Source of the DNA: JAVWHP01 sp036639955
Lineage (GTDB): Bacteria > Bacillota_I > Bacilli_A > Erysipelotrichales > Erysipelotrichaceae
Length of the DNA: 34,936 bases
NCBI GenBank assembly: GCA_036639955.1
Contig: JAVWHP010000012.1
Span: 1-34,936 of the forward strand
Direction of reading: 5' to 3'
How positions within the stretch are numbered: position 1 is the stretch's first letter; every line of letters begins with the position of its first letter. Shown one piece after another: positions 7,526 through 15,437 of this stretch. The notes beneath the pieces are model-generated. The model did no database searches and had not been told where the DNA came from. It was given only the letters and a program-made list of their open reading frames with translations. Position numbers and translations under genes: made by a program.

Positions 7526-8443
7526 ATGGAAATTAACTTAAACGTTTTAGATACAGAACAGTTGAATCTTAAATCAATGCATATTGATGAAATGACTACC
7601 ATTGATATGTTAAAGACTATTAATGATGCTGATAAAGAAGTAGCCTATAGTGTGGAGAAATGCTTACCCATTATCAGAGAAGCAGTAGATGCTGCTAACT
7701 TAAGTATGTTAAAAGGTGGTCGCTTAATTTATATTGGTGCTGGAACTAGTGGACGTCTAGGAATACTAGATGCTTCTGAATGTCCGCCAACTTATGGAGT
7801 AGAACCTACTTTAGTTCAAGGTATAATAGCTGGAGGAACTGAAGCCATACAAAATGCTAAAGAAGGCGCTGAAGACAGTGAACAATTAGCTAAAGAAGAT
7901 TTAATCAATATTGAACTAAATTCTAATGATATAGTGTGTGGAATAGCAGCCTCAGGTCGAACTCCATTTGTAATCGGTGGCTTAAAGTATGCTAATGAAA
8001 TCGGATGTGTAACTATTGCCCTATGCTGTGTTAACAAAGGAAAAATCTCAAACTATGCACGTTATCCAATCGAAGTACTAGTAGGACCTGAAGTAATATG
8101 TGGATCTACTAGAATGAAAGCCGGAACAGCCCAAAAATTAGTATTAAATATGTTATCAACAACACTAATGATAAAAAAAGGTAAAGTTTATGGAAACCTA
8201 ATGGTCGACCTAAAACCAACCAATGAAAAACTAATCGAAAGAGCACTACAAATAATAATGACAAGCACTAAAGCAACAAGAGAAGCAGCAATCACTGCCT
8301 TAAAAGAAAGTAACAATAATGTTAAAGTAGCAATCATCATGCTATTAGCTAACATTAACGCAACAAAAGCCAATGAAGTATTAGAAACAAACATAGGAAA
8401 TGTATCAAAAACAATACATACCCTAAAAGAAACTAATAAATAG
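7526..8443 (+). CDS. murQ: N-acetylmuramic acid 6-phosphate etherase
   Basis: Cytosolic enzyme that removes the lactyl ether from MurNAc-6-P, giving GlcNAc-6-P and D-lactate. The 305-aa length is standard. The SIS fold carries the family signature GAGTSGRLGILDASECPPTYG across 71-91. The acidic catalytic candidates are E85 (ASECPP) and E116 (GAEDS). GSTRMKAGTAQK at 193-204 is a second MurQ hallmark. AGAGGTGATAAC is the ribosome binding site. It opens an operon with anmK 15 bp downstream, and is the point where MurNAc-6-P from MupG, AnmK or the PTS would converge. Downstream NagA/NagB are not in the window. Confidence 0.97.
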   Translation: MEINLNVLDTEQLNLKSMHIDEMTTIDMLKTINDADKEVAYSVEKCLPIIREAVDAANLSMLKGGRLIYIGAGTSGRLGILDASECPPTYGVEPTLVQGIIAGGTEAIQNAKEGAEDSEQLAKEDLINIELNSNDIVCGIAASGRTPFVIGGLKYANEIGCVTIALCCVNKGKISNYARYPIEVLVGPEVICGSTRMKAGTAQKLVLNMLSTTLMIKKGKVYGNLMVDLKPTNEKLIERALQIIMTSTKATREAAITALKESNNNVKVAIIMLLANINATKANEVLETNIGNVSKTIHTLKETNK

Positions 8444-8458
8444 AAAGAAGGTGTACAT

Positions 8459-9607
8459 ATGTACGCAATCGGATTAATGTCAGGAACAAGTTTAGATGGA
8501 ATAGACGCAGTACTATGCGAAATAACAGGAAGTAAAGAAACTACAAGCGTGGAGCAATTAGGATTTGTAACAGTTCCTTATAGCAACGATTTAGTGGAGA
8601 AAATAAAAGTATCATGTGATATTAATGCTAGTGATGTACAAACTATATGTTCATTAAACTTTGAATTAGGTAAAGCCTTCAGTAAAGCGGTTACAATACT
8701 TTTAGAAGAAACTCAGTTTGATAAAAGAATAGATTTTATAGCAACACATGGACAAACTATTTATCATTTACCTCACGCTAATAATAAATATGCTGCAAGT
8801 ACATTACAAATAGGAGAACCAGCCATCCTAGCTTATGATCACCATACTAAAGTAATAAGTAACTTTAGAGTAATGGACATCGTAGCTAAAGGAGAAGGAG
8901 CACCTATGGTCCCCTATAGTGAATATATCCTATACAATAAAAAAGATAAGACAACAGTATTACAAAATATTGGGGGAATCGGAAATGTAACAATCCTTCC
9001 AGCTAAAGGTACAATAGAAGATGCATACGCATTTGATACAGGACCAGGTAATATGATGATAGATGAAGCAATGAAACAACTATACAATAAGAACTATGAT
9101 AAATCCGGAGAAACAGCAGCAAAAGGCCAAGTAATAGAAGAACTATTACAAAAGCTATTAAGTAACCCATATATAAATAAGATACCACCAAAAACAACCG
9201 GAAGAGAAATGTTCGGAAAACAATACATTACCCCACTAATAAAAGAATATAAGAAATATAACAAAGAAGATATTATAACAACATTAACAAAGTTCACAGC
9301 ACTAACAATAACACTAAACTATAAGATGTTTATAATGAATAGACATACAATAGATACAGTTATAATCGGTGGTGGAGGAGCACATAACACAACACTACTA
9401 AACTATATAAAAGAAGAACTAGAAGATATCGAAGTAATAACACAAGAAGAAGCAGGATATTCAAGTGACTCTAAAGAAGCAATAGCATTTGTAATATTAG
9501 GAAATGAAACACTACATGGAAACAGTAGTAATATAAAACTAGCAACTGGAGCAAAACACTCAGTAATACTAGGAAATATCACACCAAACCCATGGGGAGG
9601 AAACTAA
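8459..9607 (+). CDS. anmK: anhydro-N-acetylmuramic acid kinase
   Basis: Cytosolic kinase that opens and phosphorylates 1,6-anhydro-MurNAc to MurNAc-6-P with ATP. The 382-aa length is typical. Family motifs are clear: GLMSGTSLDGIDAV at 5-18 (ATP site), THGQT at 96-100, IGGIGNVT at 171-178 and DTGPGNMMID at 193-202, where D193 is the expected catalytic base. AGAAGGTG precedes the start. It lies between murQ and a small membrane protein gene. Its substrate normally comes from lytic transglycosylases. The 3' half of the gene is unusually A-rich and T-poor on the coding strand compared with mupG. Confidence 0.96.
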   Translation: MYAIGLMSGTSLDGIDAVLCEITGSKETTSVEQLGFVTVPYSNDLVEKIKVSCDINASDVQTICSLNFELGKAFSKAVTILLEETQFDKRIDFIATHGQTIYHLPHANNKYAASTLQIGEPAILAYDHHTKVISNFRVMDIVAKGEGAPMVPYSEYILYNKKDKTTVLQNIGGIGNVTILPAKGTIEDAYAFDTGPGNMMIDEAMKQLYNKNYDKSGETAAKGQVIEELLQKLLSNPYINKIPPKTTGREMFGKQYITPLIKEYKKYNKEDIITTLTKFTALTITLNYKMFIMNRHTIDTVIIGGGGAHNTTLLNYIKEELEDIEVITQEEAGYSSDSKEAIAFVILGNETLHGNSSNIKLATGAKHSVILGNITPNPWGGN

Positions 9608-9608
9608 A

Positions 9609-9926
9609 ATGAAATACCACGCAGTAGCTAAAAAGAAAGAACCAATACTACCAAGCTTTGGATTTAAAAGCGCCATACTAATAGGTATGGCAGGATTCAT
9701 AAGTGCAGGAATTATACCATATATACTATATATTATGGGAATAGATTATAAATTACCATGCGTCTTAATTAGCTCAATAGCTATATCATTAGCATTAGCA
9801 TATTCAAGATGTTTTATAGAAAGTAAAGAAGGATTAACAAAGAAGTTCTGGTATACATTTATAGGCTTTGCCTTACTAATTGGCATGATAACCTATAGTT
9901 GGTTGTACCTACAATTATATATGTAA
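9609..9926 (+). CDS. 105-aa membrane protein of the muropeptide-recycling operon
   Basis: Three hydrophobic helices (about 22-45, 48-66 and 83-102), a basic N-terminus (MKYHAVAKKK) and a short basic loop between helices 2 and 3. No family is recognisable. The start lies one base after the anmK stop, and its GGAGG (about 9595-9601) is inside the anmK 3' end, so translation is coupled. Position between anmK and the EIIC gene suggests a role in uptake or in membrane-linked muropeptide handling; that is guilt by association only. Confidence 0.7.
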   Translation: MKYHAVAKKKEPILPSFGFKSAILIGMAGFISAGIIPYILYIMGIDYKLPCVLISSIAISLALAYSRCFIESKEGLTKKFWYTFIGFALLIGMITYSWLYLQLYM

Positions 9927-9950
9927 GTATATAATTGATTAATTTAGCTA

Positions 9951-9982
9951 TAATATTAAGTATTGGCCAAAGCTTAATATTA
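9951..9982 (+). repeat. inverted repeat ahead of the EIIC gene
   Basis: TAATATTAAG and CTTAATATTA, ten perfect base pairs, flank a 12-nt segment that holds TTGGCCAA. TATAAT overlaps the left arm (9949-9954). No T tract follows, so it is not a classic terminator. It may be an operator, an mRNA stability hairpin or part of an internal promoter. Confidence 0.55.
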
Positions 9983-10031
9983 GATAAGCAACAAGATTTA
10001 TAGACGTATAAACGTATAGAGGAGACAAATT

Positions 10032-11327
10032 ATGTTAGAAAAATTTACGGCATTCCTTGATACCAAACTCTCAGGACCAATGAATAAGTTAGCTAATCAG
10101 CGACACTTAAGAGCTGTAAGAGATGGTATTATTGCAACATTGCCACTTATTATTGTAGGATCATTCTTCCTAATTATCGCAAACCCACCATTACCAACAG
10201 ACTGGGGTATTAGTGTGTTCTTAAAAACTAATGCAGCAACAATCTTATTACCATACCGAATGACAATGTATATTATGACAATATATGCTACATTCGGAAT
10301 CGGTTATAGCTTAGCAAAAAGCTATAAGTTAGATGGTTTATCAGGAGGTATCATTTCAACTATAGCATTTATGCTAACAATGGTACCAATTAATGTTCCA
10401 GCAGCAGCTAATGCTGGTGTAGCAGGATTCGTATTACCAATGGCTAATCTAGGTGGAGGTGGTATGTTCGTAGGAATTATTACTTCTATATTAGCAGTTG
10501 AAATATTTAGAATGACAGATAAATCTAAATTTAAAATTACAATGCCAGAACAAGTACCAGCTTCAGTAGCACGTTCATTTGAAGCATTAACTACTACTCT
10601 AGTAGTAATAGTATTAATGGCTACAGTAACTTACTTTATTGGATTTAATTGGCATACTACAGTATCAAAGATTATTAGTCCTTTAGTTAGTGCAGCTGAT
10701 ACATTACCAAGTGTATTATTATTAGTGTTCTTAATTACTGGTTTCTGGTCATTTGGTATTCATGGTGCTTCAATTATTGGATCACTTGCAAGACCTATTT
10801 GGTTACAACTATTAGATTTAAATACAGCTGCTTCAGCAGCTGGAACATCAGGAACAGAATTACCAGCAATAGCAGCAGAACCTTTCTTCCAATGGTTTAT
10901 TTGGATAGGTGGAGCTGGATGTACAATTGGTTTAGCTATACTATTAGCATTTAAAACTAAGAGTAAATATGCTAGTTCTTTAGGTAAAACAGCTTTTGCT
11001 CCAGCAGTATTTAATATTAATGAACCATTAATATTTGGTACTCCTATTGTATTAAACCCAATCTTAATTATTCCATTTATAGTAACTCCAGTAGTATGTG
11101 CAATTATTGCATGGTTTGCTACTGTAGCTGGTTTAGTTAATAGAGTTATAGTAACTGCACCTTGGACACTTCCTGGTCCAATTGGAGCATACTTAGCAAC
11201 TGGAGGAGACTTTAGAGCAGTAATACTTAGTATTATATTAATTATAGTATCTGTTATAATTTACTACCCATTTGTAATGATTTATGATAAAAAACTTCTA
11301 GCAGAAGAACAAGGCCAAGAAGAATAA
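10032..11327 (+). CDS. PTS EIIC, lactose/cellobiose family
   Basis: Membrane transport subunit of a sugar phosphotransferase system; 431 aa with about ten hydrophobic helices. The family signature NEPLIFGTPIVLNP is present near residues 330-343, and the amphipathic N-terminal helix (FTAFLDTKLSGPMNKLANQ) is typical of CelB/ChbC-type proteins. No EIIA or EIIB gene lies in the window, so those subunits must come from elsewhere. The characterised MurNAc transporters (MurP) are IIBC proteins of the glucose family, so this gene would be a different solution if it imports MurNAc-GlcNAc. A chitobiose-like or other beta-disaccharide is an alternative substrate. AGAGGAGA lies before ATG 10032. A structured gap of about 105 bp separates it from the upstream gene. 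Confidence 0.92.
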   Translation: MLEKFTAFLDTKLSGPMNKLANQRHLRAVRDGIIATLPLIIVGSFFLIIANPPLPTDWGISVFLKTNAATILLPYRMTMYIMTIYATFGIGYSLAKSYKLDGLSGGIISTIAFMLTMVPINVPAAANAGVAGFVLPMANLGGGGMFVGIITSILAVEIFRMTDKSKFKITMPEQVPASVARSFEALTTTLVVIVLMATVTYFIGFNWHTTVSKIISPLVSAADTLPSVLLLVFLITGFWSFGIHGASIIGSLARPIWLQLLDLNTAASAAGTSGTELPAIAAEPFFQWFIWIGGAGCTIGLAILLAFKTKSKYASSLGKTAFAPAVFNINEPLIFGTPIVLNPILIIPFIVTPVVCAIIAWFATVAGLVNRVIVTAPWTLPGPIGAYLATGGDFRAVILSIILIIVSVIIYYPFVMIYDKKLLAEEQGQEE

Positions 11328-11332
11328 CTATT

Positions 11333-11372
11333 AGGTCTTGTCTTATGACAAGACCTATTTGTCATATAAGAC
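11333..11372 (+). promoter_or_regulatory. overlapping alternative hairpins between EIIC and mupG
   Basis: Hairpin A pairs AGGTCTTGTC (11333-11342) with GACAAGACCT (11347-11356). Hairpin B pairs GTCTTATGACAA (11340-11351) with TTGTCATATAAGAC (11359-11372), with a two-base bulge. They share bases, so only one can form. No long T tract follows, so a role in partial attenuation or RNA processing is more likely than full termination. Confidence 0.5.
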
Positions 11373-11385
11373 ATAAGGAGGTCAT

Positions 11386-12477
11386 ATGAGAAAATTAGGA
11401 ATTAGTATTTATCCAGATAAATCTTCAAAGACTGATATATTAGATTATATTGATCGTGCTAGTAAAGCAGGGTTCTCTCGAATATTTTCTTGTTTATTAT
11501 CTGTTAATGATGAACCACAACATATAAAAGATTCTTTTAGTGAAATTAATGCTTATGCTAAATCTAAAGGTTTTGAAGTAATCCTTGATGTTAGTCCTAA
11601 AGTATTTAAAGATTTAGGAATCTCTTATCAAGATTTAACTTATTTTAATGATATAGGTGCTGATGGTATTCGTTTAGATATGGGTTTTAGTGGTAATGAG
11701 GAGTCTCTTATGACTTTTAATCCTTATAACCTTAGTATCGAAATTAACATGAGTAATGATACTAATTATGTCGATACTATTATGAATTATAAGCCTAACA
11801 AATATAATTTGAGGGCTTGTCATAATTTTTATCCTCATAATTATAGTGGTTTAACTTTAGATCATTTTCTTAGTTGTACTGCTCGTTTTAATGCTTATGG
11901 TTTAAGGACTGCTTGTTTTATTACTTCTCAGGTTAATGGTAGTTTTGGTCCTTGGCCGGTTAAGGAAGGTCTTCCTACTTTAGAGATGCATCGTTCTCTT
12001 CCTTTACATGTTCAGCTTCAGCATTTATTGTCACTTGGTGTTATTGATGATATTATCATTTCTAATTGTTATCCTAGTGATGATGAATTGTCTAGTATTG
12101 CTAATGTTAGTCTTTCTATGTTAACATTAGATGTAGTTATGGATGTTGATGTTCCTAGTATTGAAGAGAGTATTATGTTTGATGAACTGCATTTTAATCG
12201 TGGTGATACTAGTGCTTATTTTATTAGATCTACTCAGAGTAGAGTTAAGTATAAGGGTCATAAATTTGAATTGTTTAATGCTCCTGAACTTATTAAACGT
12301 GGTGATGTTATTATAGAGAGTTCGCTTTATGGTCATTATGCGGGTGAACTTCAAATAGCTAAACAGGATATGGTTAACTCTGGTATGTCTAATGTTGTTG
12401 GGCATATTAGTTCTGAAGAATTATTTTTAATTGATACGATTGATGCTTGGCAAAAGTTCTGTTTACGTAAAGTTTAA
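11386..12477 (+). CDS. mupG: MupG-family 6-phospho-N-acetylmuramidase
   Basis: A 363-aa member of the DUF871/MupG family. The characterised staphylococcal member hydrolyses MurNAc-6-P-GlcNAc inside the cell to MurNAc-6-P and GlcNAc. The N-terminal ~240 residues form a TIM barrel (LGISIYPDK at the start, ADGIRLDMGF, LRACHNFYPHNYSGL, FGPWPVKEGLPTLEMHR, DDIIISNCYPSDDEL). The C-terminal ~110 residues form the cyclophilin-like domain of the family. AAGGAGG at 11375-11381 supports ATG 11386. The neighbour murQ takes one product and the BadF-type kinase downstream probably takes the other. Codon use is T-rich, unlike the A-rich anmK of the same operon. Confidence 0.93.
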   Translation: MRKLGISIYPDKSSKTDILDYIDRASKAGFSRIFSCLLSVNDEPQHIKDSFSEINAYAKSKGFEVILDVSPKVFKDLGISYQDLTYFNDIGADGIRLDMGFSGNEESLMTFNPYNLSIEINMSNDTNYVDTIMNYKPNKYNLRACHNFYPHNYSGLTLDHFLSCTARFNAYGLRTACFITSQVNGSFGPWPVKEGLPTLEMHRSLPLHVQLQHLLSLGVIDDIIISNCYPSDDELSSIANVSLSMLTLDVVMDVDVPSIEESIMFDELHFNRGDTSAYFIRSTQSRVKYKGHKFELFNAPELIKRGDVIIESSLYGHYAGELQIAKQDMVNSGMSNVVGHISSEELFLIDTIDAWQKFCLRKV

Positions 12478-12500
12478 ATAGAATAGAAGGGATATATTAT

Positions 12501-13397
12501 ATGTATTATATTGGTGTAGATGGTGGTGGTACTAAAACTAAATTTGATCTCTATGATCAATCTTCTAACCTTATTGATTCATACCTTTTAGGTACTTGTC
12601 ATTATCTAATGGTTACTTATTCAGGTTGTGCTAAATTATTAAACGCTGGAGTTATGCATCTTCTTAACTCTAATAATATTAGTACTAATAATGTTAGGGT
12701 ATGTTTTGGTATTGCTGGCTATGGTCAAGAGTTATCTGTTCGTAATAATATTGAACAAGCTCTATCTTCTATCATAACTAATTACTCATACATCATTAAG
12801 AGTGATGTAGACATCGCTCTTAATGCCTCCCTATCCGAAAATGATGGCATCTGCATCATTTCCGGAACCGGATCTATCGCCCTAGGTAGATCCCATAATA
12901 AATCATATCGAAGCGGTGGCTTTGGCCACCTACTAGGAGATGAAGGAAGTGCCTATTGGATAGCTAAAAAACTATTAAATGTTTTCACTAAACAATGCGA
13001 TGGACGCCTACCTAAATCTATAATATATGATTTAGTAAAAGAAGAATGTTCATTAAAAAATGACTGCGATATTATAAGCTATGTAGCAGTAACATTAAAT
13101 AATGAAAGAAGTAAAATAGCAGATCTAGCAAAGATTGCATATGGGGCTGCTCAACAAAAAGATGAAGAAGCAATTAAAATCTATGAAGAAGCTGGAGTTG
13201 AATTAGCTAATCTATGTAATGCTTTAAGTAAGTATTACATAGATACAGAAATAGAAATTAGTTACTTTGGAGGAGTATGGAAAGCAAGTGCCTACATATT
13301 ACCTAGTTTTAAAGCCAATATAAGGTTTAAATGTAATATTCATGAACCATTACATGAACCAACCTATGGAGCATATTTATATGCAAAAGATATATAG
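12501..13397 (+). CDS. BadF/BadG-type N-acetylglucosamine (or MurNAc) kinase
   Basis: A 298-aa cytosolic sugar kinase of the ASKHA superfamily. Phosphate-1 loop GVDGGGTKTKFDLYD is at 4-18. SGTGSIALG and GGFGHLLGDEGSAYWIAKK follow in the middle, and FGGVWKA is near the C-terminus. Relatives include N-acetylglucosamine kinases and clostridial MurK, which phosphorylates GlcNAc and MurNAc. Sitting 23 bp after mupG, its most likely role is to phosphorylate the GlcNAc released by MupG so that both halves of the disaccharide enter as sugar phosphates. The substrate is inferred from context. AGAAGGGATA is the ribosome binding site. The strand bias changes from T-rich to A-rich about one third into the gene. 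Confidence 0.88.
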   Translation: MYYIGVDGGGTKTKFDLYDQSSNLIDSYLLGTCHYLMVTYSGCAKLLNAGVMHLLNSNNISTNNVRVCFGIAGYGQELSVRNNIEQALSSIITNYSYIIKSDVDIALNASLSENDGICIISGTGSIALGRSHNKSYRSGGFGHLLGDEGSAYWIAKKLLNVFTKQCDGRLPKSIIYDLVKEECSLKNDCDIISYVAVTLNNERSKIADLAKIAYGAAQQKDEEAIKIYEEAGVELANLCNALSKYYIDTEIEISYFGGVWKASAYILPSFKANIRFKCNIHEPLHEPTYGAYLYAKDI

Positions 13398-13447
13398 ATG
13401 TCCTAGCCTATATAGAATATAATTAAATTAGTAAAACTTTCCCTTAC

Positions 13448-13478
13448 GAAAATGCTATATTAGCATTTTCTTTTTTTT
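13448..13478 (+). terminator. intrinsic terminator of the recycling operon
   Basis: Stem GAAAATGCTA / TAGCATTTTC with a 3-nt loop followed by eight T. Confidence 0.9.
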
Positions 13479-13489
13479 ATAAAAAGTAC

Positions 13490-13543
13490 TTTACCTGTCG
13501 TAGTAGTTGTGCTATAATCTTGTTACTACGATAGACGTAGTAG
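13490..13543 (+). promoter_or_regulatory. padR promoter with triple operator-like repeat
   Basis: TTTACC (13490-13495), 17 bp, then TATAAT (13513-13518) with a TG extension. Three copies of one heptamer surround the -10: CGTAGTA (13499-13505), TACTACG (13524-13530) and CGTAGTA (13536-13542). The last two form a perfect 7-5-7 inverted repeat over the expected start site; the first two are inverted with 18 bp between them. This is a good candidate autoregulatory operator for the PadR protein encoded next. Confidence 0.75.
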
Positions 13544-13560
13544 ATGGAAGGAGAAATAAT

Positions 13561-13896
13561 ATGATTAGTTCTGATGTAATACGCGGTTACAATGATATAA
13601 TAATATTAGCTATTCTTCTTACTAAAAATTCTTATGGTTATGAAATTTCTAAAGAAATAGAAGTGCGTTCTAAAGGCGTATATATAATTAAAGAAACAAC
13701 ATTATATTCAGCCTTTAATCGATTAGAAAAAAATGATTATGTTGATTCCTATTATGGAGAAGCAACATTAGGTAAAAGAAGAACCTACTATAGAATAACA
13801 GAAGAAGGAAAAAAGTATTATGATTTAAAATGTCAAGAATGGAAAGAAACAAAAATATTAATAGATGATTTTACATATAAGAAGAGGGAAAAGTAA
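13561..13896 (+). CDS. PadR-family transcriptional regulator
   Basis: A 111-aa winged-helix regulator: DVIRGYNDIIILAILLTKNSYGYEI at the start, a KETTLYSAFNRLEKNDYV recognition-helix region, and the RRTYYRITEEGKKYY wing. This is the short PadR_N-type form without a long C-terminal effector domain. An in-frame ATG at 13507 overlaps the promoter; AAGGAGA before ATG 13561 makes the latter the true start. The last stop base is the first base of the next ATG (TAATG), so the pair is translationally coupled. PadR genes next to HAAS-type membrane protein genes are a common Firmicutes arrangement, usually for envelope-stress or drug-responsive units. The ligand is unknown. Confidence 0.92.
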   Translation: MISSDVIRGYNDIIILAILLTKNSYGYEISKEIEVRSKGVYIIKETTLYSAFNRLEKNDYVDSYYGEATLGKRRTYYRITEEGKKYYDLKCQEWKETKILIDDFTYKKREK

Positions 13897-14825
13897 TGGA
13901 AAAAATAACTATGTATGTTAATAACATGTTTGCAATTCTACCTAATAACAAAGAGGTAAGAAAACTAAAAGAAAATATATTAGAAAATATGAAAGAACAA
14001 TATGAAGAACTAATTAATGAAGGCAAAAGTGAAGACGAAGCGTTTGCTCTAGTTATTTCAAAATTTGGAAACATAGAAGAAATTAAAGAAGAATTGGGCA
14101 TAAATAACATTGATGAATCAAAAACAATATTCGCAAATAAACATAATACACCAGAATACAAAATGTTTAAACAAAAATTTAATAAAGCAATGATAACAGG
14201 AATTGGATTAATATTTTTATCTATAATAACTGTTATTGCTTTAGATGCAATTCCTGCAATTGCCCATGTTGCTCCATCAGTATTCTTCTTATTAGTAGGA
14301 TCTGGAGTATGCGTGCTAACATATTATGGAATGGAAAATGTTCAATATAATGGTAGTGAAGCTGGAGCACTATATTTGAATCAAGAATTCTTAGATTTTA
14401 AGCACTTATTCAATAAAGGTATATCAAAAGCATTAGCTATTATATTTATTGGATTATCAATAACTAATTTAGTATGTGATTTAGATCAATTCAAGTTAAT
14501 TAATGTTCCAATGGACATAGTTAAAATGTTTAATGATACATTAGCTGGCGTAATACTTATGGGATTTATTGGAGTGGCAGTAATGATTATGGTATATTAT
14601 GGTATCCAGTATTCTTCATTTATAAAAGAATATGAAGAAGCAAACCCTAATGAAAAAGCAGTAACAAAGAGTTCAAGTGAAAGCTTAATGGCAATAGTTA
14701 TGCCAATAGCTGCTATGATTTATTTATTAATAGGATTCACATTAAATTTATGGCATCCAGGTTGGGTTATATTTCCTATATGTGCATGTCTTGTACAAGC
14801 TTATTCTTATTTTAAAAACAATTAA
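13896..14825 (+). CDS. HAAS-domain membrane protein partnered with PadR
   Basis: A 309-aa protein. Residues about 1-75 form a HAAS-type helical domain (KLKENILENMKEQYEELINEGKSEDEAFALV, then SKFGNIEEIKEELG; read here in two pieces), as is typical of proteins encoded behind PadR regulators. At least five or six hydrophobic segments follow from about residue 98 to the end, with soluble loops rich in N and E. It may act as a membrane partner or sensor whose abundance is set by the upstream PadR; the biochemical role is unknown. The start overlaps the PadR stop. No terminator is obvious before the next promoter at 14852. Confidence 0.8.
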   Translation: MEKITMYVNNMFAILPNNKEVRKLKENILENMKEQYEELINEGKSEDEAFALVISKFGNIEEIKEELGINNIDESKTIFANKHNTPEYKMFKQKFNKAMITGIGLIFLSIITVIALDAIPAIAHVAPSVFFLLVGSGVCVLTYYGMENVQYNGSEAGALYLNQEFLDFKHLFNKGISKALAIIFIGLSITNLVCDLDQFKLINVPMDIVKMFNDTLAGVILMGFIGVAVMIMVYYGIQYSSFIKEYEEANPNEKAVTKSSSESLMAIVMPIAAMIYLLIGFTLNLWHPGWVIFPICACLVQAYSYFKNN

Positions 14826-14851
14826 AAGTACTATAATTGTAGATGAATATT

Positions 14852-14860
14852 TGTTATAAT
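14852..14860 (+). promoter_or_regulatory. extended -10 promoter for two small membrane proteins
   Basis: TGTTATAAT, an extended -10 identical to those of several other promoters in this window; no convincing -35. It lies 24 bp before the first start codon. Confidence 0.5.
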
Positions 14861-14883
14861 AAATAAGACATTAGAGGTGTAAT

Positions 14884-15108
14884 ATGAATAAAGAAAATAA
14901 GATACTAATTAGACGTTCAATAATACTTATTATATTTGGAATAGCTATCGTTATAGCTCCAATAGGCATTGCTGTACGTGATGGTTTAGACCTAGCAAAT
15001 ATTATCTTTATTGTATTCGGAGCATTTATTATGCTTGGAGGCTTTAGCGTACTTCTTAATATCATTCAAGATGTATATAAGGAAAGGAAGTTTAAAAATG
15101 AATTATAA
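14884..15108 (+). CDS. small two-helix membrane protein
   Basis: A 74-aa protein with hydrophobic segments at about 11-28 and 38-60 and a basic C-terminal tail (YKERKFKNEL). AGAGGTGTAAT lies just upstream. The 3' end overlaps the next gene by 11 bases in another frame, so the pair is coupled. No family recognised. The hydrophobic and positively charged pattern would also fit a membrane-active peptide, but nothing more supports this. Confidence 0.65.
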   Translation: MNKENKILIRRSIILIIFGIAIVIAPIGIAVRDGLDLANIIFIVFGAFIMLGGFSVLLNIIQDVYKERKFKNEL

Positions 15109-15331
15109 TTATAAAGGTAATAAAACAATGGCTATTCTATGTTTTGTAATGGCAATAGGTTTCTTCGCTCTTGGTTTAGTAGAAGGACAAATGTGGTCAG
15201 TAATAGCTTTATGTTTTTTTACAGCAGCTATTTATTATATAGTAGCTATGAGAAGATGTCTTAAAGTAGAAAAAGATGAAATTAAGAAAGAATTGAATTC
15301 AGATACAATTAAAGATAGTACTAAAGAATAG
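15098..15331 (+). CDS. small two-helix membrane protein
   Basis: A 77-aa protein (MNYNYKGNKTMAILCF...). Hydrophobic segments at about 11-28 and 32-48 are followed by a charged tail (KVEKDEIKKELNSD). An open frame reaches back to 15011, but GGAAAGGAAG at about 15081-15090 fits ATG 15098, which overlaps the end of the previous gene. No family recognised. Its end runs into a terminator. Confidence 0.65.
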   Translation: MNYNYKGNKTMAILCFVMAIGFFALGLVEGQMWSVIALCFFTAAIYYIVAMRRCLKVEKDEIKKELNSDTIKDSTKE

Positions 15332-15349
15332 TCTAAGGACTATTTTTTT
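15327..15349 (+). terminator. intrinsic terminator
   Basis: Stem AATAGTC / GACTATT with loop TAAG, followed by seven T; the upstream stop codon is in the left arm. Confidence 0.82.
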
Positions 15350-15403
15350 ATATAATGAGGTTAACTAATTAAATAAGAAAAACAAGAATTATTATCTTTT
15401 TTT

Positions 15404-15412
15404 TGTTATAAT
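15404..15412 (+). promoter_or_regulatory. extended -10 promoter of mnmG
   Basis: TGTTATAAT 26 bp upstream of the start; no good -35 at the usual distance, so recognition would depend on the extended -10. Confidence 0.55.
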
Positions 15413-15437
15413 AGTAAGGAATGTTAGGAGAATGCTT

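Noticed and set aside
12127..12405. 92-codon open frame on the minus strand inside mupG
   Set aside because: Antisense shadow of the T-rich mupG coding sequence.
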